Below, piece after piece: positions 1-12,700 of a DNA stretch of 14,984 nucleotides. The notes under the pieces were generated by a model. That model saw only the letters and a program-made list of their open reading frames with translations. It ran no database searches and was not told where the DNA came from. The stretch comes from Bacteroidales bacterium (lineage in GTDB: Bacteria > Bacteroidota > Bacteroidia > Bacteroidales > UBA4181). Position 1 is the stretch's first letter. The number at the start of each line of letters is the position of its first letter. Made by a program: the position numbers and the translations under genes. The DNA lies in assembly GCA_031259205.1 (NCBI GenBank), contig JAIRLS010000226.1, positions 1 to 14,984 on the forward strand, given 5' to 3'.

Positions 1-383
1 AGTTTTTCGATTTTAAGCGCTCTACAATTAAATATTTGCAAATAGAAACAGATTTGACTGCAAATATGAGATTCTCCGAAACATATAAAAAAGTAACCCT
101 TATGTTATTGATTTGCGTATATATACATAAAACACAGCGTGTTACCGAATTATTTGATATTTTAACCGGACAGCAGTGATAATTAATAAAACTATTATAA
201 GTTATTTATTTTTCATCCCTAATCAGTTTTTTTGATACAATAAATGATACTTTTCGTGGCAGTTTATTCCAGCTTTTATCCTTAAATTTTCAACTTTTTT
301 AACAGACAGACATCTCACTAAAGCAAGCCGCGTAAAGATAAACATGATTATTTTTTTGCAAATGTGAAGTTATTCCCGAAACA
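1..383. other. AT-rich gene-free DNA
   Basis: I see no convincing gene on either strand. The DNA is strongly AT-rich with many A and T runs, as expected of non-coding DNA in this genome. A 10-base palindrome, ATTTGCAAAT, lies at 34-43; its role is unknown and it may be chance in such AT-rich DNA. The gene to the left, if any, ends or starts outside the window. Confidence 0.6.
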
Positions 384-402
384 ACAATATATCGTATATT
401 GT
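384..402. repeat. Perfect 8-bp inverted repeat with 3-base loop
   Basis: ACAATATA (384-391) and TATATTGT (395-402) are perfect reverse complements around TCG. No T run follows on either strand, so it is not a usual intrinsic terminator. It marks the left edge of a GC-richer island (about 403-511) in otherwise AT-rich DNA. It could be a protein-binding palindrome or an RNA hairpin. Confidence 0.6.
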
Positions 403-511
403 AAGCGAGGACAGTATAACCCGGTTTCGCCGGCAGTCCATTGAGAATCGAACAGCGTCCCTTCCCCCTGTCCCTTTGTCGTCTTGCCGGTTTCCTGTTA
501 GCCGAATATAC

Positions 512-544
512 AAAAAAGAGTGGCATCTTCGCGACGGCACTCTT
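512..544 (-). terminator. Strong intrinsic terminator hairpin
   Basis: Read on the minus strand, AAGAGTG (544-538) pairs with CACTCTT (522-516). After a C-C mismatch, four more pairs (one G-U) close a GCGAA loop. The 3' arm runs straight into T residues at 517-512. A GC-containing stem with a T tract is the classic Rho-independent form. On the plus strand no T tract follows, so it acts in one direction only. Confidence 0.7.
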
Positions 545-608
545 CCTAACACAGAAACTAACTACTTAATTATAAATAACTTAAAACTACTATATTCTTT
601 ATGAACGA
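512..608 (-). ncRNA. Predicted small RNA of about 95 nt (or attenuated leader)
   Basis: This is an inference from two signals in the right order on the minus strand. A Bacteroidota-type promoter at 645-614 predicts a transcript start near 608, and a strong hairpin with a T tract ends it near 512. The first two thirds are AT-rich, with at most a weak AT-only hairpin (about 567-584). The last third is the terminator stem-loop. No ORF is enclosed. The same layout would fit transcription attenuation of something further left, but only a doubtful 75-codon frame lies there. I cannot assign it to a known RNA family; it does not resemble the tmRNA, RNase P RNA or SRP RNA motifs I know. Confidence 0.4.
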
Positions 609-613
609 GAGTG

Positions 614-645
614 CAAAATTAATGCAATTTTATTCACTCCCCAAA
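614..645 (-). promoter_or_regulatory. Bacteroidota primary-sigma promoter (small RNA candidate)
   Basis: On the minus strand TTTG (645-642) is followed by exactly 20 bases and TAATTTTG (621-614). This matches the TTTG-N19-21-TAnnTTTG consensus of the Bacteroidota primary sigma factor at every fixed position. It is among the best promoters in the window, yet no protein gene follows it. The predicted start is near 608. Confidence 0.6.
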
Positions 646-707
646 AAAATTGAAGTAAAATATGCAACTTTACAACGAAAAATTTTTCGTAAAATTATAT
701 GATTTTT

Positions 708-739
708 TTTATCATCTGATGTCATTTCTTATACTTTTG
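708..739 (+). promoter_or_regulatory. Candidate ppk1 promoter
   Basis: TTTA (708-711), 20 bases, then TACTTTTG (732-739): the -7 box is perfect and the -33 box matches at 3 of 4 bases. Transcription would start near 745, leaving a leader of about 97 nt. A second perfect -7 box, TACTTTTG at 814-821, lies just before the gene but has no -33 box at the right spacing. Either or both could be used. Confidence 0.4.
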
Positions 740-841
740 ACAAACAGTTTGGATTCATTGACGAAAGTATGAAAATTATTGACGAATATAAAAAATGATT
801 GATAAATTTTGCTTACTTTTGATTAATAGATAAAAACACGG

Positions 842-2908
842 ATGAATACAGATAATATATTTACTAATAGGGAATTAAGTTGGTTATCGTTCAATGAAAG
901 AGTCTTGCAGGAAGCCTCTGATCCTATCGTACCGGTGGTGGAACGCATTAAGTTTCTGGGGATTTTTTCCAATAACATGGACGAATTTTTTAAAGTGCGG
1001 GTAGCGTCCATTAAACGCATGATCGACCTGAAACTGGACTCCAAAAAAATACTGGGCGAAAAACCTAAAAAATTATTGCAACTGGTTCAAACAAAAGTCA
1101 TACGGCTGCAAGTAAAATCGCAGCACATCTATCTTGAAACCCTTAGAGAACTTGAACAACACAATATCTTTATAGCGGACGAAACCAAATTATCCCCCGT
1201 ACAACAGCGCTTTGTCCGTACTTATTTTACGGAAAAGGTGTTATCGGCGATCTCCCCCATCATGCTCCGCAATGTCGAAAAATTCCCCTATCTCGAAGAC
1301 CGCGCCATATATCTGGCTTGCAAACTGACGGGCGCTAACAACAATATCGAATATGCCATCGTGGATATTCCAACCGCCGTTTTGCCACGCTTCATCCGGT
1401 TGCCCGCCATCGGAAGGCGACAGTACATTATCCTGCTCGACGATATCATCCGCTTCAATATCAAAGAAGTATTCGCTATTTTCCAGTACGAAAAATACGA
1501 AACCTACACGATAAAACTCACTCGCGACGCCGAATTAGACATTGATAACGACCTCTCCAAGAGTTTTCTGGAAAAAATCTCCAAAAGCGTCAACCAGCGA
1601 CGGACAGGACAGCCGGTACGCTTTGTCTATGACAGGAACATCCCCAAAGATTTACTGAATTATCTGACAGGACAGTTGGAATTGAGCAACGACGACAATC
1701 TGATTCCGGGAGGTCGTTACCACAATTTCAAGGATTTCATGAATTTCCCGAACGTAGGCAAGGGAAAATTGGAGTACGAACCCCTGCTTCCGCTCGATCA
1801 TCCTGCCATACGCATCGGCAGCAGCATTCTTCAGGCAATCGACGAAAAGGATATTCTGCTGCATTTTCCCTACCAGAAGTTCACCGATTACATCAATCTG
1901 CTGCGCGAGGCAGCCATTGATCCGTCGGTGAAAAAAATCAAAATCACCCTCTACCGCGTCGCCAAACAGTCGCAAGTCATCAGCGCATTGATGAATGCCG
2001 TCCAAAACGGAAAAGAAGTGACGGTAGTCATTGAACTGCAAGCCCGTTTCGACGAGGATTCCAATATCTACTGGTCAAGAAAACTGGAAGAAATCGGCGC
2101 AAAAGTACTGTTTGGAATTGCCGGACTGAAAGTACACAGCAAACTGACCCTGATTACCAAAGAAACCGGCAGGCAACGGCAATACTACTCCGCCGTGGGA
2201 ACAGGCAATTTCCACGAAGGCAATGCCATCGCCTACACCGATCTCCTCCTGCTCACCGCCAACCAGTCCATCGGACGCGAAGTGGACAAAATCTTCGAAT
2301 ATTTCGAAACCCCGTTTAAATACCCCGTTTTCAAACATCTGGTCGTTTCTCCGCAATTCATGCGGAAAAAAATCTGCCGCTTGATAGATGCCGAAATCGC
2401 AAACGCCAAAGCCGGTAAAGAAGCATGGATCATGATAAAAATCAACAACCTGTCCGACCGCGACGTAATTCACAAACTTTATCAGGCCAGTTGTGCAGGC
2501 GTTGTTATCCACATGGTGGTACGGAGTATCTGCTGTCTGATTCCCGCCATGACGGATGTAAGCGAAAACATTGAAGCGGTCAGCATCGTGGGGCGCTATC
2601 TGGAACATTCGCGGATATTCATTTTCTGCAACGGCGGAAAAGAAAAGTACTACATCTCGTCAGCCGACTGGATGTCGCGCAATCTCAATGCAAGAATCGA
2701 AATCGCCCTGCCGGTATATGACGCCGATATACAGAAAGAACTGAAATTCATCCTCGAAACACAACTGAAAGATAACGTCAAGGCACGCTATATCGACAGT
2801 AAACAGGACAACCGGTACAAACGGAATGACCAAACCTCGCTGTCGTCGCAAATGTTTTTATATGAGCATTATAGAAAATTCCTGAATAAAACGGCAGACC
2901 AAATGTAA
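842..2908 (+). CDS. ppk1: Polyphosphate kinase 1
   Basis: This cytosolic or membrane-associated enzyme reversibly moves the terminal phosphate of ATP onto inorganic polyphosphate. The product has 688 residues, the same length as E. coli PPK. The N-terminal domain begins with the family pattern NRELSWLSFNERVLQEA (residues 9-25). The two phospholipase-D-like C-terminal domains carry the family's histidines: H432 in GLKVHSKL (428-435), the expected phosphorylated histidine, and H589 in YLEHSRIF. ARFDEDSN (401-408), VGTGNFHEGNA (452-462) and SSADWMSRNL (606-615) are also typical. The start ATG at 842 directly precedes the conserved N-terminus, and no Shine-Dalgarno sequence is seen, as usual in this phylum. 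The next gene follows after 67 nt, so joint transcription is possible. Nothing looks broken. Polyphosphate supports phosphate storage and stress survival in other bacteria; that role here is inferred. Confidence 0.97.
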   Translation: MNTDNIFTNRELSWLSFNERVLQEASDPIVPVVERIKFLGIFSNNMDEFFKVRVASIKRMIDLKLDSKKILGEKPKKLLQLVQTKVIRLQVKSQHIYLETLRELEQHNIFIADETKLSPVQQRFVRTYFTEKVLSAISPIMLRNVEKFPYLEDRAIYLACKLTGANNNIEYAIVDIPTAVLPRFIRLPAIGRRQYIILLDDIIRFNIKEVFAIFQYEKYETYTIKLTRDAELDIDNDLSKSFLEKISKSVNQRRTGQPVRFVYDRNIPKDLLNYLTGQLELSNDDNLIPGGRYHNFKDFMNFPNVGKGKLEYEPLLPLDHPAIRIGSSILQAIDEKDILLHFPYQKFTDYINLLREAAIDPSVKKIKITLYRVAKQSQVISALMNAVQNGKEVTVVIELQARFDEDSNIYWSRKLEEIGAKVLFGIAGLKVHSKLTLITKETGRQRQYYSAVGTGNFHEGNAIAYTDLLLLTANQSIGREVDKIFEYFETPFKYPVFKHLVVSPQFMRKKICRLIDAEIANAKAGKEAWIMIKINNLSDRDVIHKLYQASCAGVVIHMVVRSICCLIPAMTDVSENIEAVSIVGRYLEHSRIFIFCNGGKEKYYISSADWMSRNLNARIEIALPVYDADIQKELKFILETQLKDNVKARYIDSKQDNRYKRNDQTSLSSQMFLYEHYRKFLNKTADQM

Positions 2909-2975
2909 CCTTTATTAAAATCAAACGTTATAAAATAACAGGCTTCATGTATAATAATCTGGGACAGGCAACGGA

Positions 2976-3755
2976 ATGAAAATAAAATTGACATTTTTGT
3001 TATTATTTACTGCGTCTTTGCTTTCTTTTTCGCAAACCATAGTAGAGAAATCACTGGGAGAAAGCGTGTTCCGGAGTGGGGAAAAGTTGATTTTCAGGAT
3101 TCACTACGGATTCATTACGGGTGGCGAAGCCATCATCTCTGCCCACGAAACTTTGTTGAACGATAAAATGGTATTTCATGCCAAAGTGATGGGGCGTACC
3201 TCCGGATTGGCAGATAAAATCTACAGAGTCATAGATGTTTACGAAAGTTTTTTCGATCCGGCCAATAACCTTCCCCACAAGGCGATCCGCAATATCAGCG
3301 AGGGCAACTACCGTTTTTACGATGAAGTAGCCTATCATCACGACGAACTGTACGTGGAAAGTCAGCGAAAGGGCAAGGTGGCTATTCCCCCGCAGACACT
3401 GGACATAGTGTCCGTAATGTTTTACGTAAGGCGACTCGATCTAAACATGCTGAATTTCAATGACGTCATCCGTTTCGATACCTATTTCAGTGATGAAATC
3501 TTTCCTTTCTACATCGTTTACAAAGGCAAAGAAACCATTTCCATCGGTTCCGGCAAGTACAAATGTTTTAAGTTTGTACCTGTCGTTGAACCGGGGCGCA
3601 TCTTTAAAAACGAAGACGACATGACCGTCTGGTTTTCGGACGACGAAAATAAAATCCCGGTAAGCGTCAAGTTCGATATTCTGGTAGGATCGTTCCGTTG
3701 CGATCTTGTCCGGTCTGAAAATCTCAAATACCCTCTGACAGCCAAGGTAAAATAA
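2976..3755 (+). CDS. Exported DUF3108 domain protein
   Basis: The 259-residue product begins with a typical signal peptide (MKIKLTF, then a leucine-rich core, likely cleaved around SFS-Q at residues 18-20), so it is probably periplasmic or outer-membrane linked. The mature part matches the DUF3108 family as I know it: an early GEKLIFRIHYGFITGGEA segment (36-53), a central stretch with VDVYESFF, and a late pattern of GRIFKNEDDMTVWFSDD with IPVSVKFDILVGSF. DUF3108 is mostly beta structure and its function is not established. The gene lies 67 nt after ppk1 and 59 nt before the DUF1573 gene on the same strand, and no good promoter is visible in the first gap. No lipobox is seen. Confidence 0.85.
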   Translation: MKIKLTFLLLFTASLLSFSQTIVEKSLGESVFRSGEKLIFRIHYGFITGGEAIISAHETLLNDKMVFHAKVMGRTSGLADKIYRVIDVYESFFDPANNLPHKAIRNISEGNYRFYDEVAYHHDELYVESQRKGKVAIPPQTLDIVSVMFYVRRLDLNMLNFNDVIRFDTYFSDEIFPFYIVYKGKETISIGSGKYKCFKFVPVVEPGRIFKNEDDMTVWFSDDENKIPVSVKFDILVGSFRCDLVRSENLKYPLTAKVK

Positions 3756-6700
3756 AAAAGGCACGATTTTTGTAGTAATATTTAGTCAATATGTTTAAAT
3801 TAAAATTAAGTCCAATGAAAAAGTTTTTATTATTAGCGGCGGTTTGCTGCGTAACGATTGCAACGGGAGTGGCTCAGGATGACAAGCCCGCGAAAGAAGA
3901 GAATCCGAATGCCCCTGAGATTCAGTTCGATAAACTGGTTCACGACTTTGAAACCATCGAATTAAATGGAAAAGCGGAAGTAGAGTTTACCTTTACCAAT
4001 ATCGGGAAAGAACCGCTCAGAATCACTCAATGCAGCGCAAGTTGCGGCTGCACTGCGCCCACATGGACCAAAGAACCGGTGAAACCCGGCGAGAAAGGCG
4101 TCATCAAGGTGGTTTACAAGAACACCAATTATGCTTCGAGTTTTAACAAAACGGTGACCGTTACCTCCAACGCCAAGACAAGCAAGGTGATACTTACCAT
4201 CAAAGGCACGGTAGCCCCGGCACTGGCGCAAACAACGGAATGATCCGGTTGCGGCAGTAAGTCCCGTTACCTTTACCTTCTTTGATAATAATAGCCGCGT
4301 TTTTCAAACTTGGCAAGGAAAGCGCCATGAATACTCTCGTGAATGCCCAGCAGTAAAATGCCTTTATCCATCAGATTTTTGTAAAACAAATCGAAAATCT
4401 TGTTTTGCAGATGGTAATTGAAGTAAATAATCACGTTCCGGCATACGATCAGGTCGAATCGAATACCGGAAAAGTTGGAATCCCGCACCAGATCATGCTT
4501 GGCGAATACAACTTTTTCCAGCAAAAAGGGACGAACTTTTATGCGGTCGTTGACCGTATCAATTTCAAGGTATTTGTTCCACAACTCTTCTCCGCATAAC
4601 GTATTGTCGCCGGAAGAGCAAATTACTTTTTCAAAATTATTGAGATAGCCTAAGTTGAACCTGTACTTGTAAATGCCTGCCCGCGCTGTTTCGAGCACGT
4701 CGGTGTTCAGGTCGGTTGCCCACAAATGCGTCTTTTCCAATATCCCCATTTCGTAAAGCAGGATGATCATTGAATATACCTCCTGTCCGCTCGAACATCC
4801 CGCATGCCAGATGTTGATGGCGTCTTTTCCGGAGATCGCCGGTAAAAAGTTGTTTCGCAGGTCAATCCAAACAGCGGGGTCTCTGAACATGTCCGTTGTA
4901 TTGACCGTAATTTTCTTTACGACCGTTTCCAAAAACTGGGGCTGGGTTTTCAGCCGTTTAATCAGTTCGGAGGCAGGAATGCGGTAATCCAGCAATATTT
5001 TTGAAAATCTTCTGTGCAGCGATTTGTCGGAATAGTCACTGAAGTCATAGGAGGAATGATCCTGTATGACAGAGATGATTTCGATAAATTCCTGTTCACT
5101 GATATCCATTTAATAATACTCATAAGTATATTTATACAACGAGTAAAGTTTATAAGTAGCAAAATACGATTCTATTTCGCGGTAAACACCTTTATCGTCA
5201 TAATCTATTTTTTTCCTGGAAAATTCCTTCGACTGCTGATTTTTTTTCCATGATTCGACTTTCAGGAAATCGACATTGTATTGGTATTCGTGGGATACGT
5301 ATCTCATGCCTCCCAAATTGACCGTTTCTTCCCCGATGGGACGGTTCTGTTCGTCGTACCGGTAGAATTTTTCATATTCGGCCACATCTCCCCGCTTTTT
5401 CGTTTCCGAGAGCAGCAGAATATCATCTTTGTAGGTTAAAAAAAGCGAATGTACCGGTTTTCCGGTATTGTCGGTTTTTATTTCCGACAGCAAGTGACCT
5501 TTGGCATTGTAGGTATTCACCTGTTTGAACAGCAGGCGATTTCCTGCGTCGTAAATCTGTATATCCGTCGTATTGCCGGAAACGCTCAGTTTTCTTTTTT
5601 CAACGGGCTGTTGATTGCTGGTGTATTGTATTTCCGCAAGTTTGCCGTTATTGTCGTAAATGTAGACGTTACTGTAGGAGGTGACCCCGTCAAAACCATA
5701 CTCTCTGGTTTTGTTGTCGCCGGCGTCGTAAACGATTTTCTGGCTGTATTGCAATTTCTCTCTATCGCCCTGATATCTTTCGTAATTAACTTGACGGTTT
5801 TTGTTATCGTATTGATAGACGACCACGGAAATCACTTTTCCGGCGGCATCGTAATTGACCGCTTCCGTCAGGTTCCCTTTGGTGTCGAATTGCCTGACCG
5901 ATGATTTGTATCCCTGTTCGGTCGGCTGTCCGTTTCTGTAGTCGTGGGTAAATTCGGTCTGCGTCTTTACTCTGGCTTTTGCCATGCGTTCTCTTTCGGC
6001 GGTTTTCAAATCGTATTGCGCTTCGACAGTACCCATTCCGACAGACATCAACAAAACAGCTATTATTGTTTTTGTCATGGTATCAAATTTTTATTTTTTC
6101 ATTTATACATTCCCGTATTTTGTCGAAAATATCTTCTACCGGCAATATTTCTCCTTGCCGGCCGCAGTCTATTTTCAGTAATCCGGCTTTATCAGCCAGC
6201 GACAGGTACATTTGCCTGACGCTGTCCTGAAAACTCAGGCTGGATTCGTGTATATCACGTTCTCCCCGAAGATATTGCCTGTCGTCGCCTTTCCGTATGA
6301 CCGACAAATTCCTGTGCGTAAAGGCGGAAGGCACATCCAGAAAGATGTTCAGATCGGGTTTGGGCAAGGCGTAATATTCAAACTCCAAGTGAAGAATCCA
6401 TTCGCGCAACGCCGTCTTTTCCCGCTCATCCTGCAATTTGGCGCACTGGTAGGCAACGTTGGAATACACGTATCTGTCCAGCAGGACAGTATCCCCCAAC
6501 TGCAACCATTTTTCCAGTTCCGGTTTGAAATCGAACCTGTCGCCTGCATACATCATTGCCACCAGATAGGGACTTGCCTGATGAATATCGCCCAGTTCTC
6601 CCCGCAGGAAACGTGCAATTAACCCGCCAAAGACCGCACTGTCTGTGCGGGGAAAGTGCAGCATCCTGCATTGCCTGCCTTTTGTGGACAACCACTCATA

Positions 6701-9700
6701 CAATCTGTTGATCTGAGTCGATTTTCCTGCACCGTCAAGTCCTTCAATTACAATTAATCCCATATCCGGCGAAAAGGTCACATTTCTTTTAATCCAAAGA
6801 ACACGCCGACACAACCCTCCACCCTGTTGCCGGTTTTACTTCCTTTGGGTTCGGGAATACGCACGGTTACTTTTATCTGCTGACTGGCATCCGAACGGAA
6901 ATCCCATTGCCGAATGTTTCCGTTTTTCCGGCTGTCGAACAATATATTTCGATGAATATCGGACACGATAAACTCTACTTCGGGTATCATCTGTTCGACG
7001 CATACGTACAGACGATACTGCTGTCCCGCAAACAGGGTCTTATATACTTCCGCTTCTTCGCCCTGGCTCATGATCGCCGCCTGATAACTGCCGTCGTGAA
7101 TGTACGGGTTGAGTACCGGAATACAGGCTCCCTTGACGAATACTTTGCACTGAGCTGATGCGTCAAAAGAAAGAACCGTAAGAAAAACCGCTATGACAAT
7201 TGAAAATATTCGTCGCATAGATATTTATTTTTTATTTTACAAAGTTATGACGTAAAGTTTGTATTTGCTGTTTGATCTCTGTAAAGGTTTCCACATCGAC
7301 GCTACTTAGTGATATCGACTCGATAACGGAGGTTTGGCTTTTTTCGTCAAATTTCACACTGCTCTGCATCTGATCGATCTCGACTTTGTCGAACGCTTGA
7401 GCCAGACCGGTCATTTCCGACATCAGCGCTGCGATTTCCGGAATCTGTTGTGTGTCGGACATTGCCTGCCAAATCATGTCGAATGTCAGTTTCTGGTCAA
7501 TGACTAACTGTTCGATCTGTTTTTCGTTGGCAGCCAGATTCTCGTTGGTCAGGCTTGATGCAATGTACATGCCTTCTACCCATCCGCCCACAATGGAGGA
7601 TATCACCAGAAATTTACGGTCGGCGTCGTCGTTGAGGTGAGCCGAGCAGGATGAATAAATTTCGGAGAGGATACGCAGCATACCATCCCTGTCGTTGGTG
7701 TTTGCCTCCAGATTTTTCAGCAAGTTATTGTCAATGGCCGCCGATATCCCCAGCCCGTCCACCATCCTTTGGATCGCCAGTTTATAGCGCAGCATGGTTT
7801 GTGTCTGGTCGAAAAGACCCGAATATACCAAATCGGTAACATAAATGCCGAAATTGATCGCCATCTTACTGTGTGTTACATATTTAGAAGCAAACGTAGG
7901 GTCGTTCAACAAAACGCCTCGATACTCTATGCCCAGGTTTTTTATCAGAATAGACATTTCAATAGGCGTAGGCAACGAATAAAACACTTTTTGAGCCATC
8001 TCGACATACGCCGAATCCTCTCTCAGATCACTTTGATCTACTATCTCCCTCTCGTCCTGTTGTTGGCGGCTACATGTCGCGCATGAGTGGCAAAGCAAAC
8101 AGATACATGCCGACAGGAGAAAAAACGAAATGTAAAATTTTCGCATTTATATCAACATTTAATTAATTATTATTGATTATTACCTGGCAGCAAATTAACA
8201 AAAAAAAAAGCACATTTTAGCTATTTTCATACGTTTTTTTTTTAATTTATTCATTGGAGCGGTTTTTGTATTCATTTTATGCTTCCGTCCATAGACGGAA
8301 TATAAATAAAACCGATAAACCGTTGCTGTCCGGCATGAAAAAGCACTGGAGGGTTTGGGTTGCAGAGTTTTAATCGGCCGATGGCGAAAAATCGGGACTC
8401 TCACCCAAAAACAGAAAGAGGCCGCGTACTTTCTCCGTCATACGGATTGCGCTCAATATCTTTGCGTTAACAAAAAATAACCTTCCGCCGACAATTCAAA
8501 GATAAAAAGTGATATATTTGCACGATAAATTGAATGAGGATGAAATTAAAATTGATTTATCCCAGATGGGAGAAACTGCCGGGGCAAACCACGTTCAATC
8601 TGCCGCCTCATGGACCGGTGGTGTTTGCGGCGGCATTGCCCGAAGAAGTGGAAGTTTCTTTTACGGATGAGAATGTGGAAGAAGTCGATTTCGACGAAAC
8701 ATGCGATCTGGTAGCTATTTCCACCATGCTCAGCACACAGGTGAAACGCGGATGGGAGATCGCCGGCAGGTTTCGGCAGCAGGGCAAAAAAGTGATTTTC
8801 GGCGGCATATCCACCATGCTTCATGCCGAAGAGACGATGGAACATGCCGACTCTGTTTTTCTCGGAGAAGCCGAAGGACGTATGGAGGAAGTGCTGAATG
8901 ACTGGAAACGCGGACAGCTTAAAAAGGTGTACAATTTCATGGGCAAGCTGCCGCCGGTGGAATGGGCAGGTCCTGCGCGGCGCGACCTCTACAAGCGGGC
9001 GCTCTACAACCACAAGGGGGTACAGATGGTAGATCTGTTCCATGCCTCGCGCGGATGCCGTTTCAGTTGCTATCCGTGTGCGGTATCCTATCTCGGCGGG
9101 CGCAGTTTCCGTCCCCGCCCGATGGACAAAGTAATAGAAGAACTGGCGACCATCGACAATAACCGCCTTTTTATCGTCGATAACTCACTGGCGCAAAACA
9201 AGGAATGGGAAATTCAACTGTTTCGCGAAATGATTCCTTTCAAAAAGAAATGGATCAGCCACACCATCGAAGACGATCCCAAAGTGCTTGATCTGGCGGC
9301 ACAGGCCGGCGCATGGTACGTATATCAGGCGGTGTATGACACGTCGGACTATATCCGGGAACGCATCAAACGCTACCACGACTATGGCATCGGCGTGGAA
9401 GGTACGATATTGCTTGGTCTGGACAACCAGTCCGAAGACGACATCCGGCGCCTGATAGACTTTCTGTTGAACATCGACCTCGATTTGGCCGAATTTACGG
9501 TAATGGTGCCTTTTCCTCATACCAAAGTATATGACGACCTGATCAGGCAGGGACGCATCTTCGATTTTGACTGGAACCACTACAATGCCGGCCAAGTGGT
9601 CTATCATCCGAAACAGATGTCGGCCGAACGGTTGCAGGAACTGTACGAATACGCATGGACTGCTTTTTACGGCGAAGAAACGCAGGAATCGAAAATGATG

Positions 9701-12700
9701 CGGTTGTTCACCCGCGTGATGATGCGCGAAATGAATGAAGGCACTTACCGTCCCCGCGACAGGCAACTGATCAACCAGTCCTTCGGAAAAACGGTGGTAA
9801 GGAAAATAGCGGTTTAGTCATGTTTAATCCTTAAATTATGCAGGTTTCCGGAGAATATTACGACGAAATATTTGAATTTACAGGCCAATGGGACTTACCG
9901 TCCAAATGCGGGCTTAAAATATGCGAAAAAGACGGAAAAAAAATCGTCATTGTGACCGAATTGTATCAGGACAATCCCGGCACATCCATCACCTATGCCG
10001 GAAAATCACTGGCCGAACAGATTTGCCGCGCCAAAGGCTTTTGTTTACAGGATATTGTCTATCTGGAATGTAACCCCGACACTCATTCCAAACTGTCTTT
10101 CTACGATGAAGAATTTTTTGAGGTCACTTTTCCGGAAAATTCCCCGCCCCACTACCGGAAACTTTCGCCCGAAGAAACCGAACGACTGAATGCCGGAAAA
10201 TAAAACAACGTTGGAAAAGAGACAAGCCCTTTCCCAACGTCGGCATTAAAAAACAATTAAAACTTAATTTTCAAAAAAATCTTTTACATTGTCCACAGGA
10301 ACAATATTCTCAAGAAAGACATAAGCGCCTGTTTTTTCAGACTTTACCATTTTGATAACCTTAGTTACTCCTTTTCCGGTGCCTTTCTGCTTTAACGTTG
10401 CAACTACTTTTTTTGCCATGACTTAAATTATTTTAATTCTTTGTGAACAGTTACTTTTTTCAGAAACGGATTATATTTCCGGCGTTCCAACCTGTCGGGC
10501 GTATTCTTTTTGTTCTTGGTCGTGATATATCGCGACATTCCCGGAACTCCGCTGTCTTTTTGTTCCGTACACTCCAAAATCACCTGTATGCGGTTGCCCT
10601 TTGCTTTCTTTCCCATTGTGACTGCTTATTTAATATGTTATGAACCCTTTTTCAATTGCATTCTGCAAAGCGGCTTCAATACCTGCTTTGTTGATATTCC
10701 TGATGCCTGCGGCGGACACTTTCAAGGTAATCCACTCATTGGACGAAGGCACAAAAAATCTCTTCTCGAAAAGGTTGGGATAAAATTTCCTCTTTGTCCT
10801 CCTTTTGGAGTGTGATACGTTGTGTCCTACTATAACGCTTTTTCCAGTAATCTGACAAATTTGCGACATGATCGTATTCTTACTTATTCAATTTTCGGGC
10901 TGCAAATATCCGAATAAAAATCGGAATCTCCAAAAAAAATATTAAAAAAAGATTCCGGGACTGCTTTGGGACATGGTTCCGGAACAGGCGCCTGCGTTTC
11001 CAAGCCTTCAACTCATGAGGCTGCGCAAAAACGTCTGTTCTCTCCGTATGAAAGTAAAACCGTCGGGAGGGATTCGCGACCGTTTCGAAAAATTGCCGTG
11101 CAGATATTTAAAATATACATCGTTCAAATTTTATTCGGTTTATGTAAAAATTTATTACCTTTGTATTCGTAAAATGTAATATAAGGAGATACGATAAAAA
11201 CCAATGATTTTAAATAGATGTAGCTGAATTACAGTACAAATCGCAGTAATTATCACAAAAAGAAGAATATTATGGAAGAGATTTTAATTGTACCCGACAT
11301 TCACGGGAGAAATTTTTGGAGACCTGCATTAGATTACAAGGGAATGGTAATATTTTTAGGCGATTATACCGACCCTTATCCACAGGAAGGTTTTACCCAG
11401 GATGATGCTTATCAGGGTTTACTGGAAATCGTAGATTTCAAAAAACAAAATCCCGACAGGGTCATTTTACTGGTCGGCAATCATGAATTGCATTATTATA
11501 ACAGGAGTTTTGCCAGCGGACGGTTTGACGCCAACTACTTTGAGCGATACAATGCGATACTGACCGGTGAAGAAACAGCCGGCCTGTTTCAGGTTTGTAA
11601 ACAGATAGATAAGTTCCTGTTCATTCATGCCGGTCTGACGAAAGGCTGGTACGATACACATTTTAATGAATTTTCCCCACTGGGAAATACGCTGGAAGAA
11701 CAACTCAACAATTTGTTTCTCTCTAAGAAAGAGGCATTTGATGAAGCTTGTAGATACAGAGGTGGTTTTCATCGGGCAGGGAGTCCTCTGTGGGCAGATG
11801 CAAATGAATTTCTCGACGAAGTAGATCATTATGATAATACCGTTAGACAAATTATTGGTCATACGCAGCTGAAAATTGACAGGCCATATACCAAAGCCAA
11901 TATTTGTTTGCTGGATAACAGACAATTGTATTTGCTGAAAAATGGCAAAGCGGTGAAATATATTGTGTCGCAATGATGAGCCTCCCGTCATCCTGCGTCC
12001 GTTATTCTCTACCTGCAACAGGTTGAAATACATTCACAAAATACGACAGAGCACTTTACGGGAGGCGGTTGTTCCGAACTCTGTACCCCCTTCGCTGTGT
12101 GATTGAGTATGCTTCTCACAGAATCATACCGCGCAAAGCGCCATTTTCTTATCTCCGGTTCCCCGGTGGAACAGGCAAAGGAAGAAAATCCTGATTGAGG
12201 ATCATCCATTTTTGCAGTTCGGCTTTCAACTCGCGTTCCTGTTGGGCGTATGCCGGATTTCCAGCCAGATTGTTCAACTCATACGGGTCGTTCACACGGT
12301 CGTACAGTTCAAACATCGGCCTGTGTTCGGCAAAAAACAGTTTTGAATAAAGCGAATCCAGCGTTCCGTTGCGATGCATCTCTTGCAGTTTTTTCCAGAA
12401 CGGTTGTCCGCTGAAATCGACCGGTTCGTAGGGCAGTTGCCACAGGGCATTGTAAATTAGCTTATATTCTTTGGAAAAAACCGTGCGTCCGAGGTCAAAG
12501 TCGGCAGAGCCGTTGGGCAAACCGCTGCCGTGCGCTCCACGTTCGGCAAAGATATAGGTGTGGGCATCAAAACCGGCGTCGGTGAACGCAGGCAGAAAAC
12601 TTTTACCGGTAATTTCGGATGGGACAGGGACTCCGGCTATTTCAAGAAAAGTGGGCGCAATATCTTCGCCGGAAATTAAGGCATGGGAGATGCTTCCCGG